A stretch of DNA of 64,000 bases from Carallia brachiata. Its lineage: Eukaryota > Streptophyta > Magnoliopsida > Malpighiales > Rhizophoraceae. Positions 35,540 through 48,400 of the stretch are shown piece after piece. The notes under the pieces are model-generated. The model searched no databases, was not told the origin of the DNA, and saw only the letters and a list, made by a program, of their open reading frames with translations. How positions within the stretch are numbered: position 1 is the first letter of the stretch; each line of letters starts with the position of its first letter. Location: NCBI GenBank assembly GCA_021464245.1, contig JADCRB010000068.1, positions 7,054,134-7,118,133 of the forward strand. The letters run 5' to 3'. Made by a program: the position numbers and the translations under genes.

Positions 35540-37735
35540 CACGAACCTCAAAAATTTCACCTAGCCATCTTTGTTAGTCTCATCTAAATTTTAGTAGGAG
35601 ACTGTCGGTTATGAAACATTGTTACGATCATTCTATAAAGTACGGACACATATAAATTTGGGAGTACTATGTGTCGGTTACGTGTTTGATATAGATAAAA
35701 ATGTTTGCTAAAAAAAATTTTTTAAAAAAATTTAGACACGTGTATTGGATATAGAAAATATAAGTGTCTGACGTGTCTAAATATTTTTATAATTATTTTT
35801 AATAAATAAAAAAAGAAAAAAATTTTAAAATTTATAATTTAATATTGTTACTTATCAGTGACTTCTTAGATGTTCAGACAAAAAATTTTAAAAATTATAA
35901 TTTAATATTGTGACTTATCAGTAGCTTCTTAGATGTTCAAGCTCTAACTTATTTTTAACTTTAACAAAAAAAATGAAATCGATTACAGATCTTATATCTC
36001 TATTTCAGTACTCCACAACAATAAGCAAATGATCTTTTGATACGTTCTTTGAATTGAAAATCTTTAAAACCTATGATAACCATATAAATATATTTTTTAG
36101 TGTTCTCAAGTAAATAAAATTTATAAAATTGCTAAAAAATATATATATGATGTATAAAAATTTTATAAACTCAATTTTTTTCTTATATATATAGCCGTAT
36201 CTAAACCGTGTCTGTACTTCATAGCGATCATTTTGCTGCATGCCAATAAATCATATTTAAATAAGATAAAAAAATAAAAAATAAATCATAATTAATCATT
36301 TAATTTTAACACTTCATTTTGGGTTCCTAGATAAAAAAACCTGATTTCTCCTCTGCTTCTAGCGATTTTCCAATGGGAACAATGGTGTGACTATTGTTTC
36401 TGCATCTGTGCGGATGGTAGGTGGGTGAATATGTGAGCCAAGTAATTAGACATTACTCATTTAAAAATTTAAGAAGAGTACAAAGAAATCCCAATAGCTG
36501 ATTATTGCATGAAAAAGAAAATGAAAAAGGAGATTGAGAGGATAAGTGATGCAATTGATGATGCGAAAGAATGAACAAAAGAACTGATGAATCTAAAATT
36601 GGAATCGACAATCAATAGGTACTATTATTAACTCAACTTTTATTCTTCTATGCACTTTTTCTTAATATTTCAATTTTTATTAAGCGGAATTTTATTGCCA
36701 AATTATTCACTCCTTAAAGAGTTCAAGAATCAAGCTAGTCACCTTCACGGCCAAATTTAATCACATATTTGAAAGAAAACCCATTGTAATGCCAATGGTA
36801 TCATCTTTGACAGCTAGTATTTTGTTTTGCTCAAAATATAAGATCATAGAGTTTTATTATCTAATTAAGTTCCAGGTTTTGTGAAGAATTTTATTCACAT
36901 TGTCGAGCAAACAAATTTTGGACTTTAATTTGTAACAAATATTGTCACCTTTTTTTTTAAGCTTTTTTTTTTTTTTTTTAATCTGAAGATTGCAAGGAAT
37001 TTGTTTTGAGAGAGAATTGGGGGAATATTGTAGCTCAGGAAACGAAGACAGTTCATCTTTTTGCAAACACTCTCCGGATTTCTAATCCCTCAAAATTGGA
37101 GATATTTCTTGGGAGAATACTCATTGTGTAACATGGTAATTTTGTCTTCACTTGCATACATGCTTTCGGTTTGCCAGTATCACAGCTATAAAAGCCAACT
37201 CTTCAAAGGCTTACCCATTGATAGTTATACTGAATAATTGAATTTAGTTATAACAGCTTATGACTCAATTAGAGTTGTAGAACAATCTAACAATATTGAA
37301 GTATGCCATCTTTAACATGTATGAATGTATATATTTTATGGATATCATCATTATCCAAAGGCACGATAAACAATTAATTTACAAAAAATATTAAAAATTT
37401 GAAAAAAATGATTTTAATATACAAAATGTTTATTATGAACCCACCAAGAAGACTCCTGTCTAAGTTCTACCTGGAAAAGTTTTTGTTAATGCTTGAAGGA
37501 ATCGTTCAAGACAATCGTGAAAAAATTTTCGTGCTATATAACACTACTTTAATGATTTTGTTTGCATTATATTATAATTACATTGTCATTTTTCAGAAGT
37601 CATTCACTTGCGTGCAAAAAAAAGTCATTAACTCATTTATACAAAATATACTATAAATAAACAAAATAAAATTTGTAACGTCAAGCAAATTTATATGTGG
37701 TAACAGTTTTATATTTCGAATTCATTCATCCCTGT
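35540..37735. other. intergenic, no gene recognised
   Basis: AT-rich. A block of about 60 bp (TTTTAAAATTTATAATTTAATATTG then TTATCAGT, TTCTTAGATGTTCA) occurs twice in tandem at 35821-35940. Frames at 36857-37066 and 37399-37656 are low complexity. Confidence 0.55.
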
Positions 37736-37736
37736 A

Positions 37737-37862
37737 TAGGGGATTTACAATGAGTAGCATATGTAGACACGATCAAGTATCGTCCAAAAAAAAAAAAAAA
37801 AGAAGACAAATAAAACAGCATATAACCACTGATCAGTTTCATTATTTGTGCATAAGGATGAC
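37737..37862 (-). pseudogene. copied fragment of DCL4 exon 4 and intron 4
   Basis: On the minus strand the segment encodes CHPYAQIMK and continues into SGYMLFY, matching the end of DCL4 exon 4 (SHPYTQIMK) and the first about 100 bases of its intron 4 (16667-16785). Shared plus-strand words include CAATGAGTAG, AAACAGCATATA and TTTCATTATTTG-GCATAAGGATGAC (one base differs at the dash). Homology stops sharply at the GGATGAC that corresponds to codon His of exon 4. Since intron sequence is included, this was copied at DNA level, not by retroposition. Orientation is the same as DCL4. Confidence 0.7.
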
Positions 37863-38224
37863 AACAATATCTCATTTCTTCATCTTTCACCCTCTCCGAC
37901 GCCACCATGCAATTCTGGTGATGGCGATGACTCCATCTTGAACGCCTCAATCCCCTTCATTCAAATCTTCTATTCCTACGATCACCATCAAATTCTCCAC
38001 GGCAAGCAATTAAAATGGTTTTGCATGGAAGTAAAAGTGAGGCAATGATCTTACTTAGGATATCATCAAGATTTCTAAAACCTGTCAATAGCACCACAAA
38101 ATTAAAAAAAAAAAAATAAACATTAGTTATCTATAATAAATAAGTCCGAAAATCAAAAGAAAAAAACAGTTAGTATTGCAGATGTGAGGATTGAAATCAA
38201 ATGATTTCAAATGTTGCTGATGTG
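37863..38224. repeat. repeat module next to the DCL4 fragment (also at 39.1, 44.4 and 49.7 kb)
   Basis: Contains TTACTTAGGATATCATCAAG, ATTTCTAAAA, ACCACAAAATTAAAAA and a TAGTTATCTATAATAA block. Related versions occur at 39103-39260, 44520-44700 and 49683-49790. The 44.3-kb copy also shares the preceding ATATCTCATTTCTT-like segment and the DCL4-like stretch, so module and DCL4 fragment have been copied together at least twice. No coding frame is kept. Confidence 0.5.
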
Positions 38225-38884
38225 CATGTGCATACATCATATATAGTATTAGTGTGAGAAAGGAAAAGACAAAGGACCCATCTCTATTTATGGCCACCAA
38301 TAGCTAACAAACAATGGAATCTAATAATAATTCAAGGAAGTTTCACACTGGCAGAAGGGCGCCAAAGCTAGGCTTTTGGCGTACAAACAAATAATAGCAA
38401 CAGCAAAACTTAGTTAGCAACGGAGGTTGTAAGAATCTAATAATAATACAAGAAAGACTATAAGTGCTCACATAGTAAGGATGAAAGAGACGCAAAAGCT
38501 GGTGCTGCAGAACGAAACATAATTTAGAATGGAGTTGCCTCGGTAAGGATTGAATTGGAAGCGGTAAGCCCTCGGCGGTTGTAGCAACACAAGAGGAGAA
38601 CGACAGGTATCCAAAGACAACTGTTTGGTCGCATACAAGCTAATACTTGCATGTGGGTGCATCTCTTTCCGTAGACTTCCATTTCAAATACTAAAAAGAG
38701 AGAAATAAATTTAATTAATTGGGATAGGTAAATGAGAAAGAAGCATGGAATTGAATTGAATTGATGGATATATAATAACAATCTAGCAGCTATATATTTA
38801 AGGAATATTTGAGGATCCGAGTCCTATAACAACTAAGCCTGCAATCCAATAACCACATTATGTAATTATATATTAAAAATTATG

Positions 38885-38918
<34 letters not shown>

Positions 38919-39120
38919 GGAAATAAACAGATAAATAATAAGAAGAACTAAGTTGAAGGAGGAGAGGAGCTTACCACGGAATGAGAGGGTTACTGTGTTA
39001 GCAGCAATGTTAGGCGAGCACACCTAGAGTGCCCACGCTTATTGCCACCTACCCCATTGTTATCCTTGCCAGCGCAATCATTTATTTTCACTTTCAGTGT
39101 TGTTACTTAGGACATTATCA
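38225..39120 (-). pseudogene. DUF1218 (MWL-like) membrane protein pseudogene
   Basis: Minus strand, two exon remnants. About 38974-39085 reads, with a frameshift and stops, VAISVGTLGVLA then NIAANTVTLSFR, followed by a GTAAGC donor; this fits the N-terminal membrane segment of DUF1218 proteins. About 38530-38690 reads CKY, then DQTVVFGYLSFSSC in one frame, matching the conserved CKYPSDPxVALGYLS motif of the family, with an in-frame stop directly after CKY. The C-terminal exon is missing. At 38228-38290 is a block similar to the sequence upstream of the DUF1218 exon at 63.6 kb (TAGTATTAGTGTGAGAA, GGACCCATC), which supports a shared origin. Confidence 0.5.
38885..38918. repeat. (ATA)n microsatellite
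   Basis: About 11 uninterrupted trinucleotide units inside the intron of the DUF1218 pseudogene. Confidence 0.9.
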
Positions 39121-41014
39121 AGATTTTTAAAATTTATTAGCTGCACCACAAAATTAAAAAAAAAAAAGAAGATATAGACATTGGTTATTCACAAAAACAA
39201 AATCTGAAAAAAAAAAAAGAAGATTTTTATATGTAATGAACTTATAGAAGCCTTCTTAGGCTTGGCCGTGGTGTCATCTTGGAAGCCTCCAATTCCACTA
39301 CATATGCTATTGACTATCAATCTTCTAAACTACAAAAACATGGAACCATGACTTGGTTTGTAGGAAGAAGTTATATCAATTTATTTGCATTTACTCACAA
39401 CAGAAGATTTCTACACCTCTCAACAAATATCTTCTACTAAATGTTCACCACTATGATCATTCTTGACGTGACCATTTAGAATACTTAAGTGATGCATATA
39501 TATAGAAAACAACTATACTATTCATGAAAGTAAGAGCTCTATATATATTGGTGCAAATAACCTATTATGCCAAGTGTAATATACTTTAATCCAACAAAAA
39601 AAAAAACCTCTAATTGTAAAAAAAAAGGAAAAAAAAAAGCCTCTAATTACTTTTATCGTGATTATGTAATGAAATTTTATTTTCATTTTTAGAATCATTA
39701 AATCAGTATTTTCTCGTCTTCTAAATACGTGGCAATCTTGGAATTGTTTCCAACAAAGATCCTAACCCACTCCAGTCCATGTGTCCATTAAACCCAATTA
39801 AGCTACAGCCTCTTGCCTTTTATTGGAGTACGTGCAAATCTAATCATTTTACTACTGCATCTCTGACTAAAATCTGTGACAACTTTGTATGTGTGAGGTA
39901 CCCTGAGGTTAACTAATGAACCAACACAAAATAAGTAAATTAAGAAAAAAAAAAGGAAATTAAAAAAAACACCCAGCCAACAAGATCAAAGCCATTGATG
40001 CATTTATATACTTCGTCAAAATTAAAGGGCACAAATATATGTGATATACGGGTAGGTTAGTGAGTTATTACCAGATGTGATGACGAACAACTTTTCTGCA
40101 AAACCAAACCAAATTCTGATTCTGGTAATCAGGGTGAAGAACAATCGAGTATCGACTAATGCAATTGGCAAAGTCATCAGCAGGGAAATTGCTATATACA
40201 TATGTCTTGCCGAAATTTAAGCTTGGAAATTTGTTAAACCCTTCCGTCATTTAGGTACGGAAATTAAAAGGGTGTTCAAAGCACACAAAAACTTGTCAAT
40301 CGTGAGAACCCTAGAATGAGAATGAAATAAGAAGAATAAGTATTAGAGTATTAGTCAATTTGACATTATATACAAAATAAAATGTGTAACTGATTCATGC
40401 ATGGAGATCTCCTACTTCTACTCCGACTCCCACTCCTTAAAGTAAGCTTTTGGTTAGTTTGGCTTTACAGATCTCCTACCCTACTACTACAAGTATAACG
40501 GGTATTACGTTGAGATATTGATTATCTCAACTGCCAGGATATATCTTGTTAGCTTCTTCCTTTTTTTGACAAAAAAAAAAATTACTTGTGCTTTGGTAAA
40601 TTTTGCTTCCTGATAATTAAATTTCTTTATTATTTTCCATTCAAAATTCACAATACGATGAACCTTAACGAGTTTGTTGTAATCAATTTGAAATATGATT
40701 TAAATTCTATGTTTTGATTTTCTGCCAAATTAAATTAAATTATTATGTCTCACACTCTTAATATTAATAGTTTTTACCCGTCATTACTTGTCAATAAGAG
40801 AGACATATGTGACAGCGAATTTGTGGTTTGAATGGTTCTGCCTGTCATATATTCCGTAAAGGGACAGAGAATGAAGGAAAATAATTAATTAAGAAAAGAA
40901 TTAATAGATAAATAAATAAAATTAGCAATAATAAATGAACCACATAGAACAAATAGAGGTGGTGTGAAGACAACTAATTTACACAAGAACTTTCTGCAAA
41001 GCAACATCAAGAAC
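39121..41014. other. intergenic, one repeat module copy, no gene recognised
   Basis: Begins with a copy of the repeat module (39103-39260, including GAACTTATAGAAGCCTTCTTA, also found at 44687-44707). A minus-strand frame at 40068-40250 (starting MTEGFNKFPSLNFGK) is cleaner than random sequence but I recognise no family. The rest is AT-rich. Confidence 0.5.

Positions 41015-41058
<44 letters not shown>
41015..41058. repeat. (GAT)n microsatellite
   Basis: About 14 perfect GAT units directly before the LINE fragment that follows. Confidence 0.92.
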
Positions 41059-41079
41059 CTAATAATAATCCTGGTTAAG

Positions 41080-41480
41080 CGTGTGTAGGTGGGGTTGCTA
41101 GAGGCCACTTTGGCTTGTGGCTAGAGGAGGAATATTTCAAACTTTGTTGTTTGCAATATTGAAGAAGGGATTTAGGCGGGTGATCATTGACACTGACTCG
41201 CCACCTTGCTATCTTCGAGGGTGTCCCACCAGCCCATCCGAAGATAATTCAAGGATTGGTTTATGCAGATGATTCATGTTTATCTGATTCTTGTTTATCA
41301 GAAAAGTAATCGAGTTGTAAATTAACTTGCGTCTTATACTGTTACTCAAAGCATCGGTCTGACTATTCTAGAGGAGCCTCTCCTGGCTTACTTCCTCTCC
41401 TTGGTTGGTGTTAGTTTCTCAAGAGTTGTAGTTATTTAATTTTAGGCTATGCCCTCTTTTTTTCACCAAAATAATAATAA
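41080..41480 (+). pseudogene. LINE RNase H fragment, decayed
   Basis: About 41150-41200 reads, across small shifts, as NIEEGI then RRVIIDTDS, the helix and second catalytic Asp region of the RNase H domain of plant LINEs. The surrounding sequence is richer in G+C than the flanks. The 3' end runs into a T-rich stretch and an AAT microsatellite. No target duplication was identified. Confidence 0.45.
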
Positions 41481-41509
41481 TAGTAATAATAATAATAATA
41501 ATAATAATT
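41469..41509. repeat. (AAT)n microsatellite
   Basis: About 13 units with one AGT interruption. Confidence 0.88.
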
Positions 41510-43077
41510 TTTTATTTTTTGGTTTAAGTTTTAAGAAATTTGAAAACATTTGAAAAAAAAAAAATAGCATGTCACGTCATCAAGTGAACTTTTGATGACG
41601 TGGTATGCTAAAATGGTGAGTTTAGACTAACGTGTCACTTGCGTTAGGTGCCACATCAGCATACTTAATTAGAAAAGGTAACATATGGGTATAATTAGTC
41701 TCATAAAAGTAAATAATGGGTAGAATTTAAAAAAAAAGTTTTGGGTGATAAGTAATAAATTAAAAAATATTTTGGGTAAAATAGATCACTAAGCCTAAAC
41801 AATTTTTAAAAAGTGTCACACATTGATACTACTGTTTAAACTAGAGCTCAATGAATTTTAATGTCATTGTTAGAACTTGTTTAATTGAATACAACTTTGT
41901 TAAATTTAAAAAAGTCATATAACATCCCTCAAAAAAAAAAAAGAAAAAGGTTATATAACAATAAGAGAAGTGACACACTAATTATAATCTCTCAAATATA
42001 ATTCTCATCAATTTCACCAACTACACCATAAGCTAAAACATATAACTTCTTATATACTACACAGTAAAAACTTTTGCTTCTACTCAAATGCTAAAATCAT
42101 AACAAACAAATTTAGATTTTATTTGAATATTAAATTCTAATATTAAATGAATCTAAATTAATCTCAATGTCATCCTTAAATATGATTCGATCTGTAGTTA
42201 TTCATAGTATCATCTTCACTTGAAAGAATCTTCAAACTTTAATTTTGTCTTCGAAATTTTCATCCCATTAACAATTTTGTAACTTCATTTGAAATCTTGA
42301 CATATCTTCTCAATGATTCACAACTTCAGGTTGGCCTTTGCCTTTTTTTTTGACCAATTTTTACTTAACCTTTTAATCTTCAAATGAACTTATTACAACC
42401 AACCTTAAAAAATAAAGTTTGGGACATTCTCAACGACACTTTACGTGACAACCATAAAGTACAATTACTCTATCCCATAGTTTTTCATCTCACATGGAAA
42501 AAAATTGAGCCGATTTATCTTTATTCGATCATAATTTGGTAAATACAGTCATACAAAAAATAGGAAACTTATTGGCCTGCATATTTAGGGGACAAAAAAT
42601 ATTAGCAACATTAGCTCATTAATAAAATAAGGCTGTTTGGAAGGGATCTGCCCCTCGTTAATTTATAAGAAAAGTATAGATGAAGTCATTTATACTTGAG
42701 AATAAAAAAATAATTAAAACTAACCAAAATTTTTAATTTTCATAAAGCCATAGTATGATTAATAGTAAAAAGTTAATAGAAAAATAAAAATATTTAACCA
42801 ATTTCTCGCCATATATTTTTTATGTTGCACAAAATATTAACCCCGCAAAATAAAACTCATCATCCTCTGTTGATTATTTAGACTCATAGATGATACTTCT
42901 ATTGAAGAAATACTCTCTCTTATCCAATATTTTATGTCGGCTGTAACTTTTATCTTATATATGTAACATCAAAAACCTGATTTTTGGGCAATTTCCATTT
43001 AATGGGCTTGTCCAATTGTAAGAGATTTAAGGAAAAAAAAAACACGTTGTATTACATATATAAACTATTTGTAATAT
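41510..43077. other. intergenic, no gene recognised
   Basis: AT-rich, with no frame over 60 codons that shows a motif. Confidence 0.55.
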
Positions 43078-43690
43078 TTTTATCCACAAAAAACAACGTG
43101 CCTATTCCACTAAAAATGTTCAAAGTGTTATAAAAAGAAATCTAGATGACATGTATAAATCTATCAATTATAATATAACGAAATATGACATTTACCAAAA
43201 TGTAACACTACTTTTTTATAGCACAATTAACTTGTCACTTATTATCTATTGGTTTTTGATAAAGTTTTGATGTGGGAGAAATTGTCGCTACTTAATTGTC
43301 CCTATATATATATATATATAAACAATTAATTATTAATTTTTTATAATTATATGTATATTTTGTGTAATAAAAAAATAAAATGATAAAATATATTTTATTT
43401 TTTATCATTCTTTTCATTGATATGATTACAAAAAAATTAATACTTTATTATTTTTTCAATACATATTAAAACAAAATCCCCCTACTTCCAATCCATACCC
43501 ACTAGCTCTTGCATCTCTTTTTTTCTGAACTACATGTACTCTTACATCTCGGTCCTTGAGTTTGTGAAAGGGAGATAAATTATTACTTGACAAGTGATTT
43601 CTAGAAAACATCATCTGTTTATTTTGACTTTTAATCAAACATGTGAAGTGGAACCAAATTTCTCCTACCTTAAGACTACATTGAGCAAAT
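43078..43690 (+). repeat. dispersed repeat, copy B
   Basis: Carries the same ordered words as 3885-4235: AACGTGCCTATTCCACTAAA, CCAAAATGTAACACTA, TTAACTTGT, ACAAGTGATTTCTAG, AATCAAACATGTGAAGTGG and the closing ATTGAGCAAA. It is about 260 bp longer because of an AT-rich insertion in the middle (43290-43560). Confidence 0.5.
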
Positions 43691-44311
43691 TAAAATAAAT
43701 GCATAATTAGTTCTCTTTTCGTTTTTCTTAAGTCGAAATCGAAATAACCTCCATTTAAATACTTTTTTTAATAATCTCATAAGTTACTGCTCGGCTTAAA
43801 CGTGACTTCTCCAATTAGTCACAGTGATTGTTAAGTCTGAAATTAAAGGCGTGTAACTCATAGTCATTATTAGATAATTCAAGAGTCAAGCATCATATGC
43901 TGCCAGTAAAACTCCAACCCAAACTACCAGCAAAGAAACACTCTGAATTACCACCAAACTATAATTTCAGATAATGGTAATATATTTTCATATAAGACCA
44001 TAGATTAAGAAACACTTTTATATTTTAAATTTGTTTATTCTTTTAACACAAAAAAAAATACTTTATAGGTATAACAATCATTAGATCTTTAAGTCGATAC
44101 CAGTCTTTTAGCCATTGGTATCCTCATTTAATCTCTCCATTGAGAGGACCTATCACCGGAGTACTATTAGTTCTGAAACGAATTTCCCTCAATTCTAATT
44201 ACGATACTAACGAGTTTTGAACTCATACACCACACTCACATTAGATATCTATGCTATAAAAAAGAGCACGCGTATGAGAAGTCAAACCCAAATTAATGCT
44301 TGGGAGATTTA

Positions 44312-44714
44312 AATGAATAATAGATGTTCACATGAACAAGTTTTGTTTGAAAAGGAGAAAAAAAAGAGAGAAATGAAACAAAATTTGGCGATTCAATTTC
44401 ATTATTTATTCATAATAATGACACCAATCTCTCATTTCTTTCAATACGTTTTCTTTCTTCCCTTCGCAATGGCTCCACCCATGCTAGTTCGGTCCTTAAG
44501 GAGGAGACTCTTTGCCGTACTCGTTGGGTTACCTTTCTTAGGCAATGATATTACTTAAGACATCGTCAAAATTTCTAAAATCTACTATCTGTACGAAAAT
44601 ATGAAAAAAAATAATAACATTGACATTAATTATGCACAATAACTAAATCTGAAAAAAAAAAAACAAGATCAATATTTATTCGAAATGAACTTATAGAAGC
44701 CTTCTTACTATTAT
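44312..44714 (-). repeat. repeat module with degraded DCL4-like stretch, copy at 44.3 kb
   Basis: Plus-strand words ACATGAACAAG, AGAAATGAAACAAA, TTTCATTATTTATTCATAAT and GACACCAATCTCTCATTTCTT match the 37.7-kb DCL4 fragment and its flank; further on GGCAATGATATTACTTAAGA and ATTTCTAAAATCTAC match the shared module. More degraded than the 37.7-kb copy. A LINE fragment follows directly. Confidence 0.5.
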
Positions 44715-45410
44715 TCGGCGTAAGAAGAATAGGGTGGAGGCTTTACAGAATGAGCACAGTCAGTGGTTATATGGGGATTAGGAACTTCGAGATCATGCAT
44801 GTACTTACTTTAGGAAATTGTATTCAGAAGAGGGAGGTGATTCTAAGCAGTTTCCATGTCAACGGTGGTCCTATAAGCCAACAGAGGGAGTTCAGCAAGT
44901 TATGTAGCTCTTTTTCAAAGGCTGAGGTTGAGAGGGCTTTATTTTCAATGGACCCGAACAAGGCTCCGGGTCTGGATGGCTACCATGCTCTCCTTTCTCA
45001 AAAAATGTGGGCTACAGTGGGCTCCTCAATTTCTAAATTTGTGTTGGATATTGTGAATACCTCTTCTATTATGGGATTGTTGAATAAGACATTAATTATG
45101 CTAGTTTCATTTATTAAGAGATACTCTAATAATTAGAATTTAAAATTTGTATTATAAAAGTTTTGAGTTTTAATCCTGAGAAGGAAGGAGTGAGATTTTA
45201 TGGAAGGGGATAGTTATCCCAATTATATAATTCAGAGCCTAATAAACTTTCTAATGAAAAAAAAAAAGGCTAGTTCCTAAAGTGAATCGTCCGATCAAAA
45301 TAACGGTATTCTGACTGATAAGTTTGTGTAATTTAATGTATAAAATGGTGACAAAAGTAATTGTTAATAGGCGAAAGAAGTTTCTCCCGAAATGGATCCA
45401 AACATGAATT
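44715..45410 (+). pseudogene. LINE reverse transcriptase fragment, split by a SINE
   Basis: Reads as the linker and start of the reverse transcriptase of a plant LINE: KNRVEALQNEHSQWLYGD in one frame, then AEVERALFSMDPNKAPGLDGY, LNKTLIMLV and, after the insertion, PKVNRPIKI and SLCNLMYKMVTKVIVNRRKK. Removing the 45108-45268 insertion with one target copy restores a continuous MLV-PKVNRP frame, which confirms the insertion. It has a stop (TGA) in the FRPIS region and is truncated at both ends. Confidence 0.75.
45108..45268 (+). mobile_element. SINE-like retroposon with A-rich tail inside the LINE
   Basis: About 161 bp flanked by GCTAGTTT (45100-45107) and GCTAGTTC (45269-45276), with an A-run at its 3' end. 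It holds a degenerate tRNA-type B box (GAGTTTTAATCC). Together with the intact LINE frame across the junction this is good evidence for a short non-autonomous retroposon. Confidence 0.7.
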
Positions 45411-48400
45411 TATATTATGGTAATATGTGAGGTCAATATTTTATTAATAGTGTGTATTCAAAGAATTTAGTTTTACAATAAAATATAGTTATGTTAATAT
45501 ATTTAGTAAATTGAGATGTCTTTTAGAGTTTTTAAAATATTAATTATAATAAAGGAGATTGAATGTGTGTTAGGAGTCTAATATAGATAGAGATTCTTAG
45601 TTATTTAGTGTGGAGTGACTATTTTTTATGTAATATAAGTGTGTTATTTATATTTTTTTGAACAACCAACAACATTATATTTATAGTGTTCATCAAGAAA
45701 TGAACACCTAAAAATAATGTACAATCCTAAGTACAAATCAGATGACTTATGCCTATAAAAAATTCAGCAGCATCACCTATACCAAAAAAACAAGATGCCC
45801 CTGCCTCCTAACTGCCAAAAATCTATTCAACGCTTTATCAGATTGCATCAGCACACACGTTGTGAATGCATTTCAAGCACTTCAAGCCACTTGTCTCTAA
45901 TTTAAGTGTGTTATTTATAATAAGTATCTTCCTAATTTAAAGATAAATGTATTAGAACCAATTTTTTTAACTCCAACAACAACGACAACGGCAGCATCAA
46001 CAAAAACAAGAAAAACAACATAAATCTTTAAGAACAGGTTGTTTTTTTCAAAAGACTCAGTTATCAACATATAACACGTGTCTCATGATCATTTAAAAAC
46101 CTCAAGCAGCTCAAACGTCCAAAACAATGGCAAAATCAGCGGTAAATGATCATTTGAGGATGTTGTCCCTATAGCTGCAAATAGATCATGTAAACTTATC
46201 TCAGCGGCACAGATTTCAACTTTTTTAGCATCAACAACGTTGTAACAGTCCTTAAAACATACAAGAAATTGTGAGAAGCAGCTTCCTGCAAATGAAAACA
46301 ATCTTTAGAGACATCGTCACAGAAGTTTACAATAAAATATTAAGTCAGAAAAATAACCGTGGGTGCCAAATGGCCTTAATCAATGACAAGCTCAACGATC
46401 ATATTTTCCGAATCCGTCCACTAGAGATCAGATACTATAGAATCTAGTTAAGTCAGCAACGACTCCCAAATATCAACGATGGATTTGCTATTATGTCCAT
46501 TGTCTTGGATTAAACTAATTATAGTTTGGGCTTTGAAGATTGGTTACTACTTCTTGGCGCAAATACGTTTCTTAGCTTTCTACCAAGAATGTCTACCTCT
46601 TAAAGTTGTGGAAATTACTTAGTGATTCTTATTGGATTGTAGGAGTACATTTTTCCAATAATTCAATGTAGCGGCCTTTGCTCATTATATGCGTTAAAGC
46701 AGCGCAATCCTACATTGAAGATCCATGGAGTTCTACTCCTACTTTCCTGTATACAAAACCAAAAACAAAAGAAAAAAAGGCACGCTTTTGGATAATCACC
46801 TTTATTATGCCATCGAATGTGAATTGCTAAAACAATGTTAACGGCAGAGGTTACCTCTCAGGCTAAAAAATGTTAATGGTAGAGGTAAACTCTCAGGTCC
46901 CACATCGCTCATGGCTCTAGGCTTTCCTAAATTGTTTTTTCAAAAAGGAAAAGTTAGATCCAAATTAACCTTAATCGAATCAAATTGAATTAGAATTGAA
47001 GGTTAGCTGGAATTTAAATTGGAATCGTTGGTTATTTTTAGCGTTAATTGGGCAAAATCTAACGAGTTCAGAATCAGAACATGATTGAAATGAATCACAG
47101 TTAGGTCTATTCCCAATTTCCCTTGAAAGAAAAAGATCAAAAGAAAAGTTCTGTATGAAATGTCGATTTTAGGGAAGCGGAACCAACTGACTTGTCGGTT
47201 TCCGAGACATCTCGTTTAGGTAAAAAATCTCATGTAGCTTTGAAGCATTAAAAAAGTTTTTGGTCCAAACTGGCATTACCTCCAAGTGTGACATGTTGTG
47301 AGTTCAAATTTTATCTCATAGCAATCTTTCTCCCCTTATATAGGTATGTAATTATGACCCTACTCAAAGATCGAAAAACAAAATTTTTTTGTTCAATTTT
47401 TGGAGTGGGCCTTGGGCCACTAGTATGGAATGCCTAGATTTTCAGGCTGTTCGGCCTGAAAAACAATGATAACCGTAAGTTATTATGTTTTTTTAAGGGT
47501 AAAAAAACAATATATTATGCCTCCTAAAACTGAATTTCACTTATTTTTCACCGAATTTAATTTAATATATTTTTTTAATATGTGGTGTTGAATTACCTTG
47601 ATTTTCCTGAAAATAAATTAAATTATAAAATTGCTAATATTATCACGTGTAAATGAAGTTTATTTGTTGTGATTGGGGTTTTTCTCCTTGTTTGGTAATG
47701 ATACGTCAGTCTCCTCGAACATGCTGGGTCTAACTAATTTTAGGGAAAGGGTCGGAAAATATTAAAAATTGTCATAGAATAGTCATAAACAGTAAAAAAA
47801 TTTCAAATCAACACTTGAGATAATATTAAATATATTTATTGTAACCTTAAATATGTTTAGAGTTTAATTTTGAAAGAGAAAAGAATTTTTAATCGTTTGT
47901 TAGAGGCAAAAATCATTCTTATGATTGCTCTACACTTATTGTCTATATTTTCCTAGTCAAACTCTTAATTATGTCACTTATATTAATTTTTATTGAATAA
48001 CGTTGTACATTGTAAAATTAATCTATGTATTAGTTTGTGAATCTATTCTAAGACCAAAATAATTGCAGCGATAATTATTTTAAAAATCTTAATGCATTGT
48101 TTTTTTTTTTTTTGAACCGATTGATGAATTTGAGAGGACATAGGATATGGTGTTTGGTAAATTTAGTGTAGCATGGTGCGTTTATTGCTGTTTAAATTTA
48201 GTGTAGCATACATCTCTCACACCCATTATCGTCTCCAAAAGGACTAAAACCAAAGGTAACTGCGGCAAACGAACCATTTAATATCTTCTAGACCAATTTA
48301 TCCCTGCTAATTTTATTCATTTTATAATTATACCCTTATTTCCTACACTTGATGAACCTGCAATGCTTTCTATTGAGAGTACTTAGGCCAGCGAATATGG

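Noticed and set aside
38885..38918. Trinucleotide array considered as a CRISPR-like or coding repeat
   Set aside because: Plain microsatellite without spacers; CRISPR is not expected in plant nuclear DNA.
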